64,000 bases of DNA from Emiliania huxleyi CCMP1516 (GCF_000372725.1 NW_005200317.1:46211-110210), one strand, 5' to 3'. Shown: positions 1 to 10,420, counted from the stretch's first letter. Program-made: numbers and translations. The notes: generated by a model not told the origin, from the letters alone.

Positions 1-61
1 CAGCAGCGGAACCTAAGGGAAGGGTAGGCGCAACTTCCTAGACACTTCCTAGACACTTCCT

Positions 62-180
62 AGAACAGGAGTGGAACCTAAGGGAAGGTAGGGTGAGGCA
101 GACTTCTCCACACACACACGAGGTGGCGGGGCAGGGGCCGGGCTAGTCCCTCGCGACTCCACGTCTAGACGACAGGAGCC
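62..180 (+). repeat. Dispersed repeat family 3 (CTCCACACACAC type)
   Basis: AAGGTAGGGTGAGGCAGACT then TCTCCACACACACACGAGGT, GGCGGGGCAGG and CGCGACTCCACGTC. Similar blocks at 26,361-26,420 (inverted), 58,225-58,350 and 62,885-62,945 (inverted). Confidence 0.55.
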
Positions 181-194
181 GCACGGCATTCAAG

Positions 195-400
<206 letters not shown>

Positions 401-599
401 CTCCTCTCTCAACCAACGCGAAAGAGCCGGCCTTCTAGGAAGTGTCCTAGGAGGTGTCTAGGAAGTGTCTAGGAAGTTGCGCACCTCGCTCACGAGCGCA
501 AAGGAGCCGGCCTTGCGAGCCGCAGGGATCTCCTATCCTCCGAGATATGGCCGAGATACAGCCGGAGATGCGGCCGAGATTCGGCCGTGCAGAGAGAGG

Positions 600-760
<161 letters not shown>

Positions 761-778
761 CGAGGGGGGGAGAGACGC

Positions 779-3700
779 GGCTCCTTGAACAGCGCCACGG
801 GCGCCATGAAGAACAAGCAGGCCGGCGCGGTGTACACAAGCGCCTGGGTTCGGGTGCCATGGGGTAGGGGGAGGGCTAAGTAGGGAAGTGTGGGTGTGGG
901 TACCGTGAGGTAGGGGAGGGTGGGTTCTGGTACCGTGGGGTAGGGGAGAGTGGGTTCGGGTGCCGTCGGATGGACGAGGAAGAGGAGGAGAGGTGGATGA
1001 GATGTGGAAGAGAGGAGGAGGAGAGGTGGAGGAGAGGAGGAAGAGAGGAGGAGAGGAGGAGGACAGGTGGAAGAGAGGAGGAGGAGAGGAGGAGGAGAGG
1101 AGGAGGAGAGGAGGAGGAGAGGTGGAGGAGAGGAGGAGGAGGCCTCGAACGAGCCCATCTTTTGGTTCTTGAGCAGCTTTTGCGCAATCACGAGCCGGAG
1201 CGCATCCGAGCAAGACGCCATCGTCATAAAGAGAACCCCGATGAGCGAAAAGTTGACCTGCTCACACGGCTTGCCCGTGTGAACCAGCGCCGTCCTCGTG
1301 AGCTCGCACTCCGATGACACCCAGAAGGGGGACTGGCCTGCTCACAGCGCCCTTCGTGAAGGCGCCGTGCATTGTGTCGCATTGCCGTGCAGTGAAGTCC
1401 AGACGGCTCGCCTCGCCCGCCGAAGCGATGCACGTGCACACCGACAGCCCGAGTACGCACCGGATGACGCGGTTGGACGGCCGCTCCACGCCTGCTCACG
1501 GCCTTCGTGTCTGCTCGCCGCATCCACCCTCTCTTTCTGCCCAGTTGGACGGCCGCTCGAAGCCTGCTCACACGGCCCATCTTGCTGGCGCATTCCACTC
1601 TCTTTCTGCCCAGTTGGACGGCCGCTCGAAGCCTGCTCACACACGGCACGTCTTGCCGGAGGACCGTCCCCCGTCGCGCTACAACCGGCGGCTCCGCGCC
1701 GAGGCAAAAGAGGAAGCAGATCATGTACGCCGGCGAGAAGGCCTTCAGCATCTGGATGAAGGCCACGGTCAGGTAAAAGTACGGGTACTGGCCGAGCACC
1801 AGCGCCAGCGCCGAGACGCAGCCGAGCACGAGCAGCGTGGTGGCGCCGATCTTGCGGCCCGTCTCGAGGCTCTCGCCCGTGATGAAGACGACGACGGCGG
1901 CGCACAAGGCGGTGGCAACCTGCGGGGTGAAATGCCGCACCTCCAGAGCATCGAACCCAGTGTGGGTTCAGTACCGTGGGTGGTGTGGTAGCAGTGGAGT
2001 CCACCGTGCCCGGTGAAATGCGCCGACATCAGGGCGGGGAGACGGTACTGTGCAGTGCATTCGTAGCACCGCGTGAATGTGACGGGCTACGAGTCCAGCC
2101 AACGCGGCCGAACACGGCTGAACAGAGTCGAGTGCGTGCCCCCTCGAGCGCTAGTTGGGATGCAAGAACACGTACTCCGCTCCTAGGCTGCGCTGCCAGA
2201 TATGGGGGAGATATGGGGGAGATATGGGGAGATCTTCTGCTTCTAGGCGTGGAATACCTGCCCCATCGCAGACACCATCACCGGGTATCCGAAGCCCTTG
2301 TCCTTCATCAGGATCTTGTTGGCCATGATGGCCACGGGGGAGGCGATGAGGTAGAGCATCGTGTACAGCAGCGTCACCAGCACGCTCCGCGAGAGGAACC
2401 GCTGCGCGCCTGCGCGGTGATGAGTACGCCAACCTTAGGGTATTGTGCGGTAATGCGCAGTGCCATTCAGAGCACCGCGTGCATACGGGGGGGTACGAAC
2501 ACAGTGAACACAACCGAATACGGCGGAGTACAGTTGAATGCGTGTCCTCCTCGAGCGCTAGTTGGGATACACGACTGCGCATGCACATTGAGGCAGGCAG
2601 TGAGGGCGGGAGCGGTGACGGCGGCGGCGAGGGCGGTGGTGAGGGTGGGGGCGGCGAGGGAGGTGGGCTCGGCGGCGGAGGTGAGGGAAGCGGTGAGGGC
2701 GGGGGCGGCGACGAAGGCGGCGAGGGCAGTGGTGAGGGCGGGGATACAAGAATGCGCATTCCGCGTCTAGCGCTGCGCGCAGTACGCGAAGATGAGGAAG
2801 AAGGAGAAGGCCTGACGGGTTAGGGTTAGGGTTAGGGAGGAAGGAGGAGTTGGCCTGTCGTGCGCAACCCGACCCGTGAGTGGCTGTGGACGTGTGGAGG
2901 CGGAGAGGAGGCGGCTCAGAGAAGGAGGGCGTCCTACGCGAGGGAGCAACGGCGGGAGATTGCGGGAGACTGCGGGGAGATTGCGGGAGATTGCCCATTA
3001 CCTACGCCAGGAAGCGAGCGTCCGTCTTTTGAGGGCCTGGTCAACGGCGACAGGCGAGGGCGAGCAGGGGCGAGATTGCCCAGCCAATCGCGGCGAGCGG
3101 CCCGAGATTGTCCATTACCTACGGTTAGGGTTAGGGTTAGGGTTGGGTTAGGGTTAGATTGACCACGCGGTGCTGAATACGCCAACATGAGGGCGGGAAA
3201 ACGGTATAGCGCAGTGTCTTCAGAGCACCGCGTGAATACGAGGGAGGCGACGACAGCTGAATGCGGCCGAGTACAGCTGAGTCCGTGTCCTCTCGAGCGC
3301 TACTAGGAGTACACGAATACGTACTCGGCTTCTAGCAGCTTCTAGGCTCCGTGACCAAGTCGTGAAACTGCTGCAACCTCAGCCGCTTCGCCAGCGCGGA
3401 CTCGCGCCGGTCGACGCCGCCGATGCTCGGCGCCCGCGCCACCACCGAAGGCTTTAGCGGCACCTTCCACTCCTCCTCCTCCTTGGGGCGCACCTGCAGG
3501 GAAGGCTCCGGGAAGGCTCCCGGAAGGCTCCAGGGAAGCGCCGCCCGGGCAACACGCCGCCGTCGGATCGGCCGCGCACCTCGCCGTGGGAGTGGGAGCG
3601 CGTCCCGCCGCCGCCGTCCGTCGCCCGCCGCGTGGAGCTGTCCGGCGCCGCGTGCACGCTGCCGCTGTGGCTCGCCTCGGGCGTAGCCCCGCCCTGTTCT

Positions 3701-3954
3701 CTGGCGACCTCCGCAGTCGACGAGGCGTCGGGGTCGAGCCTGCGCTCCTCCGCCACAGCGGCCGCCGCCTCCGCCGCAGCGACTGCCGCCTCAGCCGCAG
3801 CGACTGCCGCCTCCGCCGCGAGCGTCTGCGCACCGGTTGACGCGCGCTCCAGACCTAGGTGGTCACTGCCCGCGACGCTCGGAGCCGTGGCGCCGTGTGC
3901 GCGGAGCAGCGCGAGCAGTGAGAGGAGGGCGAGCGCCGGGACGGCGAGGCGCAT
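779..3954 (-). CDS. Triose-phosphate/nucleotide-sugar transporter family (SLC35/TPT-like), spliced, 3' end unresolved
   Basis: Multi-spanning membrane carrier of the TPT/SLC35 (drug/metabolite transporter) fold; substrate not predictable. Exons fitting in phase: 3954-3580, 3493-3356, 2811-2781, 2409-2258, 1919-1700, 1491-1412, 1257-1144, 843-779. Exon 1 opens with a signal-peptide-like MRLAVPALALLSLLALL then an Ala/Glu-rich spacer. The carrier part includes VTLLYTMLYLIASPVAIM, ANKILMKDKGFGYPV, AFIQMLKAFSPAYMICFLF, CTCIASAGE, then SCSDALRLVIAQKLL and LVYTAPACLFFMAPVALFKE, all typical of TPT proteins. A signal peptide could mean delivery to a complex plastid or the endomembranes (inference). 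Four of seven donors are GC. The last helices should lie below 779 but could not be placed among the GA/GT repeats. Whether exons 1-2 belong to the same gene is the weakest point. Confidence 0.72.
960..1140. repeat. GAGGAG-rich purine tract in transporter intron 7
   Basis: Imperfect GAGGAGGAGAGG repeats directly follow (on the minus strand) the GC donor after exon 7. Confidence 0.85.
1460..1665. repeat. Triplicated splice-acceptor/exon edge in transporter intron 5
   Basis: TTGGACGGCCGCTC followed by GCCTGCTCAC (the reverse of acceptor GTGAGCAG plus the first bases of exon 6) occurs three times, near 1475, 1543 and 1613. Confidence 0.75.
2025..2250 (-). mobile_element. Introner family 1, copy in transporter intron 4
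   Basis: Core blocks TAGCGCTCGAG and ATTCACGCGGTGCTA are present; two CTAG-AGC starts flank a short GGGGAGATAT run. The intron is longer than the element, with about 100 bp of other sequence before the acceptor at 1920. Confidence 0.65.
2410..2780 (-). mobile_element. Introner family 1, copy in transporter intron 3, expanded by GGCGGT-rich insert
   Basis: The same core as at 42.7 kb (TAGCGCTCGAG, ACGCGGTGCTCT, GGTTGGCGTACTCAT). The duplicated target GCGCGCAGCG starts both the intron (2780) and the next exon (2409). A GC-rich imperfect repeat of about 150 bp has grown inside the element. Confidence 0.7.
2817..2837. repeat. Interstitial telomere-type repeat (TTAGGG)
   Basis: Three TTAGGG units within transporter intron 2, next to the exon starting 2811. 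Confidence 0.85.
3123..3156. repeat. Interstitial telomere-type repeat (TTAGGG)
   Basis: About five units, one slightly altered (GGTTGGGTTAG), same orientation as the array at 2.8 kb; the two flank ~285 bp. Confidence 0.88.
3170..3350 (-). mobile_element. Introner family 1, copy in transporter intron 2
   Basis: Core blocks CTAGAAGCCGAGTACG, TAGCGCTCGAG, ATTCACGCGGTGCTCT and TGTTGGCGTATTCA match the other copies. Here the 3' end runs into telomere-type repeats instead of an acceptor. Confidence 0.65.
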
Positions 3955-3971
3955 CGCGCGGCCGCCAGTGA
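3955..3971. promoter_or_regulatory. 17-bp gap between two divergent start codons
   Basis: Only 17 bp separate the minus-strand start at 3954 from the plus-strand start at 3972. If both starts are right, each 5' UTR must overlap the neighbour's first exon. Confidence 0.35.
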
Positions 3972-4129
3972 ATGGCCGGCGAGCCCGTGCTGCAGGCGCT
4001 CTTCCTCCTGCGGGGCTGCGAATTCTGCCGGCGGTCGGCACACGGTGCGCTGACTCCCGCGGCGCCGCTTGCGACTTAGCACGCGGCCCTCCGCCTCGAC
4101 CTCCTCCGCCCCCTCCACCTCCGCAGCCG

Positions 4130-4171
<42 letters not shown>

Positions 4172-5620
4172 CTCTCTCTCCGCAGCCGCCGCCCCTGCCT
4201 CTGCCGTCTCTGCCCTCTGCTGCCGCCACTGCTCCTCCTGTGACGCAACGCCATTCTGTCGCTGTCCTTGTCGTACCGGTATCAGCCTCTCTAAGAGCAT
4301 CCGGGACGACTCCACCCTTCATTCCTGCTGCGCTGCCGCGAGCTACGCTGGGGGCTATGTCGCGTGTGGCGCTGCTGGCGGCTGCGCTGCTTCCTTTGCG
4401 GGCGTCGCGTGCGGCGCTGCTGGCGGCTGCGCTGCTTCCTTTGCGGGCGGCGCGAATGGCGGCGCGGCCGGCGGTACCGCTCGCGTCGGGGCGAGTGGCG
4501 AGCCCCTCCTCTACCGCATTCCGAGAAGGAAGGGCGAGGTCGAGTGCAACGCGACGAGATGGCAGGAACTCGCGGCCGAGGAGGAAGCCGAGCGGCAGCG
4601 CAAACGGGCGCGCGAGGAGGAGGCGTGGCGCGCGCAGCGTGAGCGCATCGCCAAGAAGACGGTGGCGCTGCAGGGGCACGACGAGGCATGGGCGCGCGCG
4701 AGGGTGGCCCACGTCGGGCGCGCGCACTTGGTGGCTCGCGCGCTCGACGCGCACATCGAGCGGCACTGGCGGCCGAGCGGCGGCGCGTTTGCCTACTACG
4801 AGTCGTGCAACATCGTCGACGAGCTCGACGCTGGCGTCGGGTGCAAGTGCGAGTCCTTCCTGACAAAGTTCGGCGTCTGCTCCTCCTTCTTCTGGGTGGT
4901 CGTGACGTGCACCTGCCTCGGCTTTGCCATGTCCTTCACGCCGCTGCGCGACCTCGAGGGCGCCGGCGCGAGCAAGATTGCCTCGACGTTCATCTACTTT
5001 ATGGTCGCCACCATCGGCCTCAAGATGGACTTCTCCGCCATCGCCGAGGACCCGCTCTTCCTCCTCCTCGGCATGATCTGGGTCAGCTTCCACGCGCTCG
5101 TGATGATGATCGTCGCGTACTGCATCAAGGCGCCCATCTTCTTCATGTGCGTCGGCAGCCAGGCCAACATGGGCGCCGCCGCGTCGGCGCCCGTCATCGC
5201 CGCCGCCTTCCACCCGGCCCTCGCACCCGTCGGCGTGCTGCTTGCGGTGAGACGCAGCCGAGACCTAGCCACGATGGTGCTCCTCACCGTGCTGAGCGCT
5301 TGACGCCCCACGTGTGGACAGGTTCTCGGCTACGCCGTGGGCACCTACGGCGCCCCGCCCGCGGCGGCCGCAATCTCTCCGACTGGTACACCGGTCTACA
5401 CGCTCTCGCCTCTGTGAACAGGAGCGCTCCTGTGCGGCTACATGCTGATGGCGGTGACCCCGGGCCGCGGCGACGGCGACGGCTCTTCAGTTTGCGGAAC
5501 CGAGGCTACCCTGCGCGAGCTGCTCCGGCGGCCTGTCTGCGAGCGGCGTCTCCTCACAAATACTGGTGCGAACAGGTGGCCTCGCGAGACCTGCTCGACA
5601 GCTTCTGGGGGACAGAGTGA
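3972..5620 (+). CDS. DUF819 (YjcL-like) membrane protein with Cys-rich N-terminus
   Basis: Model: 3972-4044, 4186-5246, 5322-5349, 5422-5453, 5576-5620, giving 412 aa, all phases consistent. The C-terminal half is a clear DUF819 domain: KIASTFIYFMVATIGLKMDF, VGSQANMGAAASAPVIAAA, FHPALAPVGVLLAVLGYAVG, TYGALLCGYMLM. DUF819 proteins are polytopic membrane proteins of unknown function. Here the N-terminal half is different: MAGEPVLQALFLLRGCEFC, a Cys-rich stretch, Gly/Ala repeats and a charged helix (EEEAERQRKRAREEEAWRAQ) replace the first set of helices. This could be a chimera or a model that misses upstream exons. Intron 3 uses a GC donor at 5350. Start codon lies 17 bp from the divergent transporter start. 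Confidence 0.62.
4132..4170. repeat. (GA)n microsatellite in DUF819-gene intron 1
   Basis: GA run ending shortly before the CCGCAG acceptor at 4185. Confidence 0.9.
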
Positions 5621-7337
5621 GCACGAGGGCGAGTCACGCCGACGCGCGGCGTGCTGCCCCTCTCGATCGCTCCCCTTCCGCCTCCACTGCTCCGAATCGC
5701 TCGGCCTTGGGGATCCGCGCTCGGCAGCGCCGGCCCCTCTGGCTCCGCCCGCTCGCGGCGGCGACGCCGTCGGTGGGTGCTGGCGAGGGGGGTGGAGAGG
5801 TGAGGCGAGGTGGGCATCTCGCTCGGTGGGCGGTACAGTGTGGTGTGGGATTGGAGGAGAGGGAGGGATCGGACGCACCATTCAGTCGCAGACCCCGACA
5901 GACCAGTCTCGAGTCTGCAGTCACGGTACGCACACGTGGAGCTCACGTGGAGCCCCACGTGGAGCTCACTGTGACCGTGTCTGTATGGCGCTTTGTGAAA
6001 AAACTGTTCAGTTTTCAAAGGCAAAAACGCCAGCCTACGCCCTCCCCTCACACTGACACTTCTCCCCTATTCCCGTCTTTAGGTTGCGCACATCTCCCAG
6101 CGAGCTAGGTTCTCCGCTTTTTCTCCCCTAGTCATCTGCCCGCGCCGCGCGCCTCTGTGGGCGTCTAGTGCAGCCACTGACAGAACTGTTCCAAAGGAGT
6201 GGTCAACGTCTCGCCTGAAGTCGGGTGGGCTCGCGCACTGCTTAGCCCTAGGGGAGGGGTGTGTGTGAGGTGTCGGAATGGTAAGGTTTCAGGCCGCCAA
6301 GGTGTGGGGGATTTGGGGGATGAGTCAGGAGCCAGCAGCCTTCCTGCTGGACCTGAGTTCACAGCTCCTCCGCCCGACGGGGTGGTCCCTTGGATTCGGG
6401 CCCCGCTCCCTTTTCCTGCGCCTGGTCTGTCCCTGTCAAGTGTGTGTTGCGAGATGCAGAGCTGGTTAGGCTGGAGCGCGGGCGGTGCGGTGGCAGGCGA
6501 GGGCAGCGCGGTAGGCGAGAGGCGGCCGCGGGGCTTCGAGTGGCGCGATAGGAGGGTAGGCTGGCTGTGGAGGGGCGCCGCGTGGCCTCGGCAAATGAGT
6601 AGTGCTTTATGAGCGGCCAGTTTTGTGCGTATTGCATATCGAGCCTGCGGTGTGGCCTAGTTGGTGCAGCGTTCGGGTCGGGGACGTTTTGGTCGTTGGT
6701 TCGAGCCCAGCTGGTGCAGTTCGTAGTCGCGTAGCGCGCGGGTGCGCGGCAGCCTCGGCAACCGAGGCGACAGTGGCGAGCAGGGGCGAGCAGGGGCGAG
6801 CAGGGGTCAGAGCAGTGCGGCGCGCCGAATCTTTTTCGATGGGCTCGGTCAGTGGGCGTGTCAGGAGGCGGCCGGCCGGGAGAAACTCGGCAGTAAAACT
6901 CCCCCTCCGGCCCAGGAGGTGGGAGTGTCACGGAGGCGGCCATTGGCGCGCGCTCCTTGTCTTCGTGGTCCGAGTTTTTTCGTCTCGAAGCTCACGACTG
7001 CCCTCCCCCGCCGCAGCCTCGGCGCCTCAGTCGCCCCCTCGGAGGCGCCTCCCTCCGCTAGCGCTAGTCCCTCCCTGTACCGCGTGTCGGGAGACTCTGG
7101 ACGCAGGCCCGCCCTCTCGCCCGCCGCGGCGCGCTCCTGTCCCACGTGCGCCGACAGACCCCCCCCCCCCCCCCCCAACACACACACACACACACACACA
7201 CACAAACCAAGATCTCGCCCGCACCGTCGCTGTGCGTCGTGCTCCGCAGCCGCAGGGTCTGCTGCTCTCTCTGCCGTGCTCGCGCGGCGGTCCCGCAGGA
7301 ACCCGCGCCCTCGCCGCCCGGCCGGGGCTGGAGAGGC
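5621..7337. other. Intergenic, no gene seen except a tRNA-like sequence
   Basis: GC-rich, few repeats; a (CA)n/C-run at ~7,160-7,205 lies in the 3' flank that copy A shares with copy C. Confidence 0.5.
6646..6718 (+). tRNA. tRNA-like sequence, degenerate, possibly SINE head
   Basis: 73 nt with a perfect A box (TGGCCTAGTTGG) and B box (GGTTCGAGCCC). T arm GTTGG/CCAGC with loop TTCGAGC is good. The anticodon arm CGTTC/GGACG gives a 7-nt loop with GTC (Asp) in anticodon position, but base 33 is G rather than T, the D stem is poor and the acceptor stem has one mismatch and several wobbles. More likely a tRNA pseudogene or tRNA-derived element than a working tRNA. Confidence 0.42.
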
Positions 7338-8848
7338 TCAGCAGAGGTCGATGCCGCGCTCCTCGCACACGGCCACCAGCTCAGGCTGCTCCTTGTTGTC
7401 CACGCGGAGCTCCTGCACGCGAGGGGAGGTGCGATGAGCATTGGGCGGGGGAGGGGCGTGTGGCGAGGGGGGGCGTCTCGCGCCTTCAAGCTCGGGGCGG
7501 CCCCCTCCTTGAGGGCGGCGGCCAGCGCCTTGCAGCCCTCGTCGCCAATCTTGTTGCCGCCGAGACGGAGATACTCGAGCCGCGGCGCTGCCCCCTCCTT
7601 GCCGAGGGCGGCGGCCAGCGCCTTGCAGCCCTCGTCGCCAATCTTGTTGAAGCTGAGAGTGAGATCCTTGAGCCGCGGCGCCGCCCCGCTCGCGAGGACC
7701 TCCGCCAGCTGCGCCGCCTCCGCGTCGCCCCAGCCGAGGCTGTAGTAGCTCAGCTCGGTCGCCTTGCCAAACTGCTCCTTGAAGGCGGCCTCGTACAGCT
7801 GCTTCACCAGCGGCTTGTCGTCCTTGCCGTTGGTGAAGCTCTTCTTCTCCAGCTCCGCCGCGAACGCAGACGGCAGCAGCGGAGGGCGCCGGCCGCCGTC
7901 CTGGACGCAGTCGTCTCGGAGGCTCCAGTAGTCGTACACCTTGCCGTCGTGCATCTTGCCGAGGTCGAGCGAGAGCTGGCCGGACTTGGTGAGACTGGCC
8001 CAGCTCTGCTCCGTGTAGCACCAGCCGCGGTCAAAGTACTTGGCCACGTTGGTGCCCTCGGCCTGGTCCTCCGCCTTGTGGCCGTCCGGGAAGGAGGTCA
8101 GCCGCAGCACGCGTGTGCGCTGGTGGGAGTAGAGCGTGCCGAGGCAGCCCAGACCCTGTTTGAAGAGCGCGTTCTGCTCCTCGGTGCGCAGGACGCCGTT
8201 GGCGGGGTCGGGGTGCTGGTGCAGCGAGCCGAAGTCCCAAAACACGCCGAGCCGCGGGATGGACGGATGGCTGAGGAGGGCCTTGAGCGCCCTTGCGACG
8301 CGGGCGAGGTTGGCTCCGCGCGGGTCGGGGTGGTCCTTGGTCAGCCACGGGTAGGAGAGCGCGGCGACGGGAAGGGCAAACGACTCGGTCGCCTCGACGA
8401 GGTCGGCGAAAGAGAGGAAGGCCTCTTTGGGCAGCGCCTGGCGGTGGGTGAGGACGCCGCCCGCCTCGGCGTGGCTGATGACCCACTGCGCGTCGAGGAC
8501 GGCGACGGCGCCGCTCGCGAGGACCGGCTCGAGGTCGCCACCACCGCGCTTGCGCCACTTCTCCAGCTGCTCCTCATCGACGCCGAGATCGGTGGCGGAG
8601 GGGAGGGCGGCGGCCGGCTGCGTCGGCGCGGCGGTGTCGGCGGGCGTCGGGGCGTCGAGTTCGACGGCGGGAGGGCCGAGCGGCTCCAGTTTCGTCTCGC
8701 TCACGCCGAGATCGGTGGCGGAGGGGAGGGCGGCGGCCGGCTGCGTCGGCGCGGCGGTGTCGGCGGGCGTCGGGGCGTCGAGTTCGACGGCGGGAGGGCG
8801 GGGCAGCTCCTCGGTCGGGGCCTCGACGCGGCTGGAGAAGCAGCCCAT
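7338..8848 (-). CDS. HET/TIR-like domain plus LRR protein, copy A
   Basis: Exons 8848-7484 and 7412-7338 (GC donor at 7483), 479 aa. The start MGCFSS is an N-myristoylation/palmitoylation-type motif. A ~32-residue Pro/Ala segment (DAPTPADTAAPTQPAAALPS) then occurs twice. The central domain has LSYPWLTKDHPDPRG, GVFWDFGSLHQHPDP, RTEEQNALFKQGL and YFDRGWCYTEQSW, an order resembling fungal HET domains (SYxW, D..x.xQ, E, RxWxxQE); this likeness is inferred, not searched. The C-terminus has RNI-type leucine-rich repeats (NKIGDEGCKALAAALGKEG), the last one in exon 2 (ELRVDNKEQPELVAVCEERG). A membrane-anchored sensor or cell-death switch is plausible. Three paralogues lie on the other strand at 35.6, 48.9 and 56.6 kb, and about 330 bp of 3' flank is shared with copy C. 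Confidence 0.72.
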
Positions 8849-9236
8849 CGTGAGAAGTCGATCGACTTGCACAGCAAGGACACAGGTGGAAAAGAATTCT
8901 ACAGCAAGCCCTCTCACAGCAGACTCGTTTGGCGTGTTTGTTTTGTTTCTTTCTTTCTTTAGACTCGACCGATCTGCTTAACCGCCAATGGCAGTTATCC
9001 GTTGTGCGGACGTCGCCGCGGCTCGCCTCTGCCGCGGCGGCTGCTGCGCGCACGCGGCGGCGCCGCTCTCTCGCGAGACGGCTGGTGGCGCGGCTCGCCG
9101 CCGACGTACGCTGCGCTCGTCCGACGGTCCGCAGCGTGGCGTGCGCGGCGCTGCGCGCCGCTCTGCGAGCGCTTCTGCGCCTGCACTGCATCTCTCTGTT
9201 GCTGCTGAGTTATGTGTACGCCCACTCAGGGTGTGT

Positions 9237-9395
9237 GGCAGCCAGCTGGCTGTGTGTCTTGTGAGCTTGTTTGTGTCTGTGTGTCGTTCGTGCGTGTCGT
9301 CATCATCTGTCCTGCGTCCACCCATACCGCGTTGGTGTCCAGTCCGAGCCTGGCTGTTCTTCACCTTTCTACCTACCTACCTCCCTCATTGATAG
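9237..9395 (+). repeat. Dispersed repeat family 4 (GTGTGTCG...CCGAGCCTGGCTG type)
   Basis: Blocks TTGTTTGTGTCTGTGTGTCG, CGTGTCGTCATCATCTGTCC, GTCCGAGCCTGGCTGTTCTT. Also at 20,519-20,625 (partial), 21,581-21,690, 21,779-21,890 (inverted) and 59,005-59,100 (inverted). Confidence 0.58.
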
Positions 9396-9484
9396 GTCAG
9401 CGGTGGGAGGGTTGCCACTCATTCTAGAGCATGGTGCACCTACCTACCTACTGGGTACCTCAAGTATCGTAGTCTTTGTTAGTA

Positions 9485-10420
9485 CTCGCAGAGTGTGGGT
9501 AAACGAAAGTACCGTATTCGGTACTATCAAGAAAGACACCGAAAAAAGTCGCCGCGGCAGTCCACGACGAGCCAGCCTGCTGCCGGCTCGCACGGCAGCC
9601 TCTTCCTATGGACCAGCCTCGACTTCCATACAGTCAACATTTTGTCGCTGCGTGCTCGTGGTGAGCTGTGGCGGCGGTCGAAGTTCGCCCAGATTCGGTG
9701 ACGAGCGCCGGACGATAGTACCGCCTCTGTTCGCCCTGTGCATGTCAGGCCAGGCTGCAGCAGGGCACTACCAACGTGCTGCCCTGTTGCAGCCTGACTT
9801 TGCCCACTGTGCACAGTCGCCAGAGCACCACCACCGCCCGGCATCGTGTCACGGCGAGCTCCTTCTGCGCCCGCTCGCGAGGCTCTCGCGCTGGCACACT
9901 TTGGCCATCTGCTGCTCGCGTTCGGCGAGCTCTTCTCCGCACTCCTGCCACGGTGCCGTCACCACACACCTTCTGGCCGGCCTGAGCCGCGCGGGGTCGC
10001 CGGCGGGGGCAACGCGTCGACCTCTCTCTCTGGTGCACCACGGGCCGCAACGGCCTGCTAGCGCAGCCGGCGCGAGGAGGCAGTGTGCCGGCACAGTCGA
10101 GCCGGAGCATCGGGTTCTTGATGCTTCTGGGGTCAAGTTTGACCTTATGTGGTATAATATGCAACAATAATGCTATGCTCTCACCCAGCCTTTTGAGATA
10201 TGATCCCTCAAAGTCGAATTTTCGTTTACTGGTGACCATAGTACCGTTTGTCTTGTTTGCGTTTCTTCAAACGAATCCTTTAAAGTCTCGACAATCACTC
10301 AGCTGCTTATGTGGCACCGCAGAGGCTCCCTTGGGGATGCCTGAGGCCACCCCAACCACACACTAAGCCGTACGTAGACGAATTTCGCGCTACTTTTTTC
10401 GTTTACCCACATTATGCGAG
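9485..10420. mobile_element. Non-autonomous DNA transposon with TIRs, about 936 bp
   Basis: The ends are inverted repeats: left CTCGCAGAGTGTGGGTAAAC and right (reverse complement) CTCGCATAATGTGGGTAAAC, both continuing into GAAA; 22 of 24 bases match. TA lies on both outer sides (9483-9484, 10421-10422), fitting a TA target duplication as in Tc1/mariner-like elements. The interior has an AT-richer right part and no transposase I can see. Confidence 0.58.

Noticed and set aside
5438-6056. Overlapping 150-200-aa ORFs downstream of the DUF819 gene
   Set aside because: The DUF819 model ends at 5620 in phase; the other frames lack recognisable or compositionally convincing protein.
7064-7337. Extension of LRR copy A through its intron and 3' flank
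   Set aside because: The family uses a short GC-AG intron giving a conserved last LRR in the other frame; the extension runs into a (CA)n tract.
8574-9191. Minus- and plus-strand Arg/Ala-rich ORFs around the LRR starts
   Set aside because: They are shadows of high-GC coding sequence in other frames with no domain content.
9271-10170. 299-aa ORF over the TIR element
   Set aside because: It starts outside the element, crosses its end and shows no transposase motif.
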